Positions 60,302 through 64,000 of a stretch of DNA of 64,000 nucleotides are shown one piece after another. The stretch spans positions 40,885,135 through 40,949,134 of the forward strand of contig JAJKFL010000005.1 in assembly GCA_021186555.1 (NCBI GenBank), read 5' to 3'. Made by a program: the position numbers and the translations under genes. Every line of letters begins with the position of its first letter. The first letter of the stretch is position 1. Source of the stretch: Reticulitermes speratus. Lineage: Eukaryota > Arthropoda > Insecta > Blattodea > Rhinotermitidae. The notes beneath the pieces were generated by a model. The model worked only from the letters and a program-made list of their open reading frames with translations, was not told the DNA's origin and searched no databases.

Positions 60302-62117
60302 GGACATACAACTACATTAATGTTATTCAAAACCTACATGTGCATACATTTGATGGTGCGCGCTAAAGTTCAAAATATGCACTTCAGACTGCTTTTATAC
60401 AGCCTACGTAAATTGCGAAAACGGCGAATTAATAAATGCAGTTTTATTAGGTTATTTGTTATTATTAAGTTCTGAAAAATAAGTAGAAGCGATATATATG
60501 TCGGATTATTCCTGTTTTTATTTAAGCATCCTGTTTTGGAGACGTAGTAGAACGGGAGTAGAGATGCTAGCACATTTAACAAAAATGGTGCACAACTCAG
60601 TTCAGTAGCCTCAGTACCTGCCTTGTTTGTATCAGTGCCTGCAGAGGCTACACTTGCAAAGGATGTGCAACTTTCGTTGGTAGGATATTTGCACAAATTT
60701 CCACGAATATCCGTTAATCTATAAAATGTTATGATCAGAGCAGAGATGCAGGCACGAAGACACAATAAGTTTACAAAACCTTATAAAATGAAAAGACCAC
60801 AGTAAAGACGGAGTAAAATTTGGCTTCGACCTTTTATTTTAAAATTTTAACAAACACAAAGAGCAGTACAAGTACAAAATATATAAAATTTCGCAGACTG
60901 TCACCATACTAATTTTTAACATGCACGAAACTTGACTGGAATGCCACACTTTTAACCAGCCTTGTGTTTCGGTGCTATCTTGTAAATATCAGTACGGTTT
61001 TCAAATCAGAGGTCATGCTTAAAGGGGATATACAACATGATGTACCGAGTTCGGAAAATGAACAGCAGTATAAAGATGAACTTATAATGAAAGGGCAACT
61101 CCAATGTTCTATTATACAGTCCAGTATCTCCGTTTTCAGCGTTTCTATTTATTTAGCACTATTCCAGAGGAGGCACGTTTAATTTTCGTCATATTAGGAT
61201 GCGCTAAGACGTAAGGATTTTTAAAGTGCTTACTCTCGTAAGCGTTTAGTTAAGTTACGCACCACAGTAAAATTTGTTTAGACTAGTAAACAAATTATAA
61301 AGAACGAGTGACAAGCACCTGTCACGTGTATATTTTATACAGAAACAACAGGTATAATAGAAAATAAATACATTTTTACATTGCGTAGACGAGCAGCTTC
61401 GGAAGGGTATTTGATGAAACGTACACTCTGAAAAGGCGACATTCAGGGACTCATGTTGTACCGATCTTAGCCGAAAAGGAACAAGGTGCAATGGATCCAT
61501 CAAGCAACATCGGACTACCGGACATACAAAGTCAAAGTCCTTTACGGTCGGAAAATTTGTAATTGTTGACGCATAAACATCACAGGTCTATCACATTTGT
61601 ATACATATTTTAAATCTATCTTTATACCACTTTTCAGTGCTTAGCAAAAATGTTCATACGTTATTAAGACAAATGCTAAGTTTAGATTGTATGCAGCCTT
61701 CATTTTTGTGTAATGTTTTACACATACTAATTTTAACAAGATTCATATATCCAATAGTGAAGTGGAACTCAAGGCAATGATTCCAGTGCTCCTAATGTGG
61801 AAGACAGTAAAGGCCCTAGACAAGGGGTCACGGTGTTAGGCTTTGATATTTAACAAATATTGATGTAATTTTCTGGTTGATGGGAATTCTGTTCAAATTT
61901 GAATAAAGTGAAGCTTATATGCATTATAACGTAACTAAGAAACCCAAATACAAATTATAGGACAGATAAAACATACATTAGCTAAATAATATTCTGGTGA
62001 CCTCAAAAACATAAAATGAACAGTTAGTTCCAGAAAGGATTCCGTTGAATTTTCCAATGAGAAATTGAACCATTGGATCATCAAGCATCCACTTAATGCC
62101 CGCGGAACTAGGCCAAG
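60302..62117. other. Unique sequence
   Basis: A 131-codon minus-strand frame near 60.4-60.77 kb has no recognisable domain. No gene called. Confidence 0.4.
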
Positions 62118-64000
62118 CAGACATTCATTCATTCTGTAGTCTGTCTTACGACAGGTCCGTAGCCTCTTCCAAAGCGAGTTCTCCACAGGGTGCGATCTAG
62201 TGCTTCCTCTTTCAATTTCCAGTATCTTTTCTTTTCCTTAAGGTCATCCAGTAGCTGCTTACGTCTTCTCCCTCGTCGTCCCGTCATTTCTATCCTTCCT
62301 TCTAACTTTCCTTCAATCACGTGTTTCAGAAGGCAGTTTCTACGCAAGATGTGACCAATCCAGTTAGCCTTTCTTCTTTTTATTGTATGTAGTATATTCC
62401 TCTCCTCCTTGACTCTGTGTAATACTTCTTCATTTCTCACACGATCGGTCCAACTGATCTTCTCCATTCTTCTCCAGCACCACATTTCAAAACTTTCCAG
62501 ATACTTCTGATCTACTTTCCGAAGTGTCCACGTTTCAGCACCATACAAAGCTATGCTCCAAATGTAGCACTTTACTAGTTTCTTCCTTAAATTTAATTCC
62601 AGTTTGCTGGTGAAAAGATTTTTCTTCTTGTTGAATGCTGTTTTTGCCATGGCAATTCTGTATTTAATTTCACGTGTACACCTTGCATCACTTGTTATCA
62701 TGCTACCCAAATAATTGAAATATTCCACATTCTCCAATTGTTTTTGATCTATCATAATTTTCATTGGGGATGGTTGCCTTGAGATTTTCATTACTTTAGT
62801 TTTTCCCACATTCATTTCCATTCCATAGCGTCTTCCAATTTCAATTAGTCTATCAATCATGCCCTGTAGCACGTTTTCTTCTCTAGCCAGTAGCACAAGG
62901 TCATCTGCATATTTCACAGTGCGAATTACTTGTCCTCCTATTTTGAAGTCTCCAAACCCTTCAAGAGCTTCCTTGGTAAGGTACTCGCTGTATAAGTTGA
63001 ACAGAATCGGTGACAAACAGCAACCTTGTCTAACTCCTCTTCCAATCTTCACACTTCTCGTCTCCCCTTGGTCCAGTCGTATTTTGACACTTTGTTCCAT
63101 GTACAATTTGCTGACTAATCTTCTTTCGCGCCAGTCTATCCCAATTCCTTTTAGGATTTGCATTAATTTGGTCCAGTTGACACGGTCAAATGCCTTCTGC
63201 CAGTCTATGAAGCAAGCACACAATTCCTCATCTATGACCAAGGTTCGTTCTGATATTATTCTCAGCATCCCAATTGCATCCCTAGTTCCTTTTCCTCTTC
63301 TAAATCCAAACTGATCTTCTCCAAGTGCATCTTCAATTTTCCTCTCAATTCTTCTTCTAAGTATCCTCGCTACTATCTTTGCTGCATGTGCGATGATGCT
63401 GATTGTGCGATGGTCGCTGCATTTTGTAGCTTTGGGCTTCTTCTTTAAGGCAATCATTGTAACTTCAATAAAATCTCTGGGCCATTCTCCAGTTACATAC
63501 ATGCTGTTGATCATTTGTGTCATTAGCCTTAGACCACCTTCTCCCAACAATTTGAGTACATCCCCAGGTACATCATCATCTCCTGTAGCCTTCTTATCCC
63601 TCATCTCCTTGATAGCTTTTTCAACTTCACTTTGCAAAATATAAGGGCCTTTCTCGTCTTCATCTACTTCATCTTCAGGTTCGACGTCTAGATGTTCTGG
63701 TCGATTAGCTCGATCGTAGAGCTCTGTGATATAATTCTCCCAAATTTGCAATACTCGTCTCTGATTTATTATTATATTGCCTTGAGAGTCTTCGATGCCA
63801 ATGTTTTGAATCCCATGGTTTTCTTTCCAACCTAGTTCCTTTGTCTTCATGTACATTAAATCATAACGTCCTATTCTTTGAAATTCTATGATCTCGTCGC
63901 ATATGCTCTCCAGATATTCCTTCTTGGCGTTGTCCGTGGCTCTTTTCAATTCGTTCCTCAGTCTTCTGTAGTTCTTCCTTCCTTCTTCATTGTTGACATT
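62118..64000 (-). mobile_element. RTE-like LINE (non-LTR retrotransposon), 3' half, continues past window
   Basis: The element's 3' end is at about 62118, where a short GAAT/ATGA repeat overlaps and directly follows the stop codon. There is essentially no 3' untranslated region. The body is one open frame with no stop or frameshift over 623 codons, which suggests a young copy. The 5' part, where an endonuclease domain would be, lies beyond 64000. A shorter relative is at 12.19-12.53 kb. Confidence 0.9.
62129..64000 (-). CDS. LINE reverse transcriptase, RTE-like (partial, 5' end outside window)
   Basis: This protein would copy the element's RNA into DNA at a nicked chromosomal site. Counting back from the stop and numbering the last 606 residues, the reverse transcriptase domain covers about 100-420. 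FGFRRGKGTRDA is at 214-225. FIDWQKAFDRV, with the first catalytic Asp, is near 247-257. RQGCCLSPILF is near 307-317. The catalytic YADD box is at 347-350, and YFNYLGSMI at 410-418. The C-terminal region (430-606) has LYGAETWTL, MWCWRRM, a WTDRVRNEEVL block, ANWIGHILRRNCLL and the basic GRRGRRRKQLLDDLK. No RNase H domain is seen. Absence of RNase H and the C-terminal block order fit the RTE/BovB group; other clades remain possible. The frame is open to the window end, so no start codon is assigned. Confidence 0.9.
   Translation of the reverse strand, partial: NVNNEEGRKNYRRLRNELKRATDNAKKEYLESICDEIIEFQRIGRYDLMYMKTKELGWKENHGIQNIGIEDSQGNIIINQRRVLQIWENYITELYDRANRPEHLDVEPEDEVDEDEKGPYILQSEVEKAIKEMRDKKATGDDDVPGDVLKLLGEGGLRLMTQMINSMYVTGEWPRDFIEVTMIALKKKPKATKCSDHRTISIIAHAAKIVARILRRRIERKIEDALGEDQFGFRRGKGTRDAIGMLRIISERTLVIDEELCACFIDWQKAFDRVNWTKLMQILKGIGIDWRERRLVSKLYMEQSVKIRLDQGETRSVKIGRGVRQGCCLSPILFNLYSEYLTKEALEGFGDFKIGGQVIRTVKYADDLVLLAREENVLQGMIDRLIEIGRRYGMEMNVGKTKVMKISRQPSPMKIMIDQKQLENVEYFNYLGSMITSDARCTREIKYRIAMAKTAFNKKKNLFTSKLELNLRKKLVKCYIWSIALYGAETWTLRKVDQKYLESFEMWCWRRMEKISWTDRVRNEEVLHRVKEERNILHTIKRRKANWIGHILRRNCLLKHVIEGKLEGRIEMTGRRGRRRKQLLDDLKEKKRYWKLKEEALDRTLWRTRFGRGYGPVVRQTTE

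Noticed and set aside
60370-60765. 131-codon minus-strand frame
   Set aside because: No recognisable family, no splice or promoter signals; length is possible by chance in 64 kb.
62859-63644. Plus-strand frames of 151 and 83 codons
   Set aside because: Antisense shadows of the LINE reverse transcriptase.
1-64000. Retroviral or LTR-type elements, Polintons, or other virus-like insertions
   Set aside because: No long direct terminal repeats, gag, protease, integrase, capsid or DNA polymerase motifs were recognised.

Overview
This window reads as intergenic or intronic DNA from a large, repeat-rich insect genome, most likely a blattodean (cockroach or termite). The basis is its AT richness, no long open frame except one LINE, many decayed 'copy-and-paste' fragments, tRNA-derived SINEs, hAT and Tc1/mariner miniature elements and microsatellites. 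Cockroach is an inference from the style of the LINE C-terminal peptides, not a database result.

Layout. 0-9 kb: two SINE families (A and B), a ~165-bp hAT-like MITE (family E), a separate hAT-like element at 7.0 kb, and a LINE 3' fragment at 8.4 kb. 9-21 kb: mostly unique AT-rich sequence with scattered LINE tails (12.2, 14.9 and 20.7 kb), a truncated SINE D copy and two tRNA-like B boxes. 21-33 kb: a further faint LINE relic, a full SINE D copy, a diverged local duplication at 24.4 kb, a near-perfect 59-bp hairpin at 28.86 kb beside another LINE relic, SINE C, three more family E MITEs, and one candidate terminal exon of a host gene at 31.7-31.95 kb (minus strand). 33-48 kb: inverted repeats at 34 kb, a mariner deletion derivative with a transposase remnant at 36.9-37.25 kb, second copies of SINE C and SINE A, a two-copy ~520-bp repeat (family F) at 41.0 and 47.3 kb in opposite orientation, and two adjacent tandem arrays at 43.4-43.86 kb. 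48-62 kb: sparse, with a hAT-like element with a target duplication at 52.3 kb and a concentration of fold-back repeats between 54.9 and 60.3 kb. 62.1-64 kb: the 3' half of an uninterrupted RTE-like LINE on the minus strand, running off the window end.

The feature that no standard label covers is a recurrent short motif: CTGA(A/T)GA, a small hairpin, then GAAAC. At least eleven copies lie on both strands, and about half sit at the tip of a longer diverged inverted repeat. It resembles the catalytic core of a hammerhead ribozyme, but usually has one extra nucleotide between CTGANGA and the second stem, so self-cleavage is a hypothesis only.

No complete host protein gene, operon, rRNA, functional tRNA or CRISPR array could be supported.
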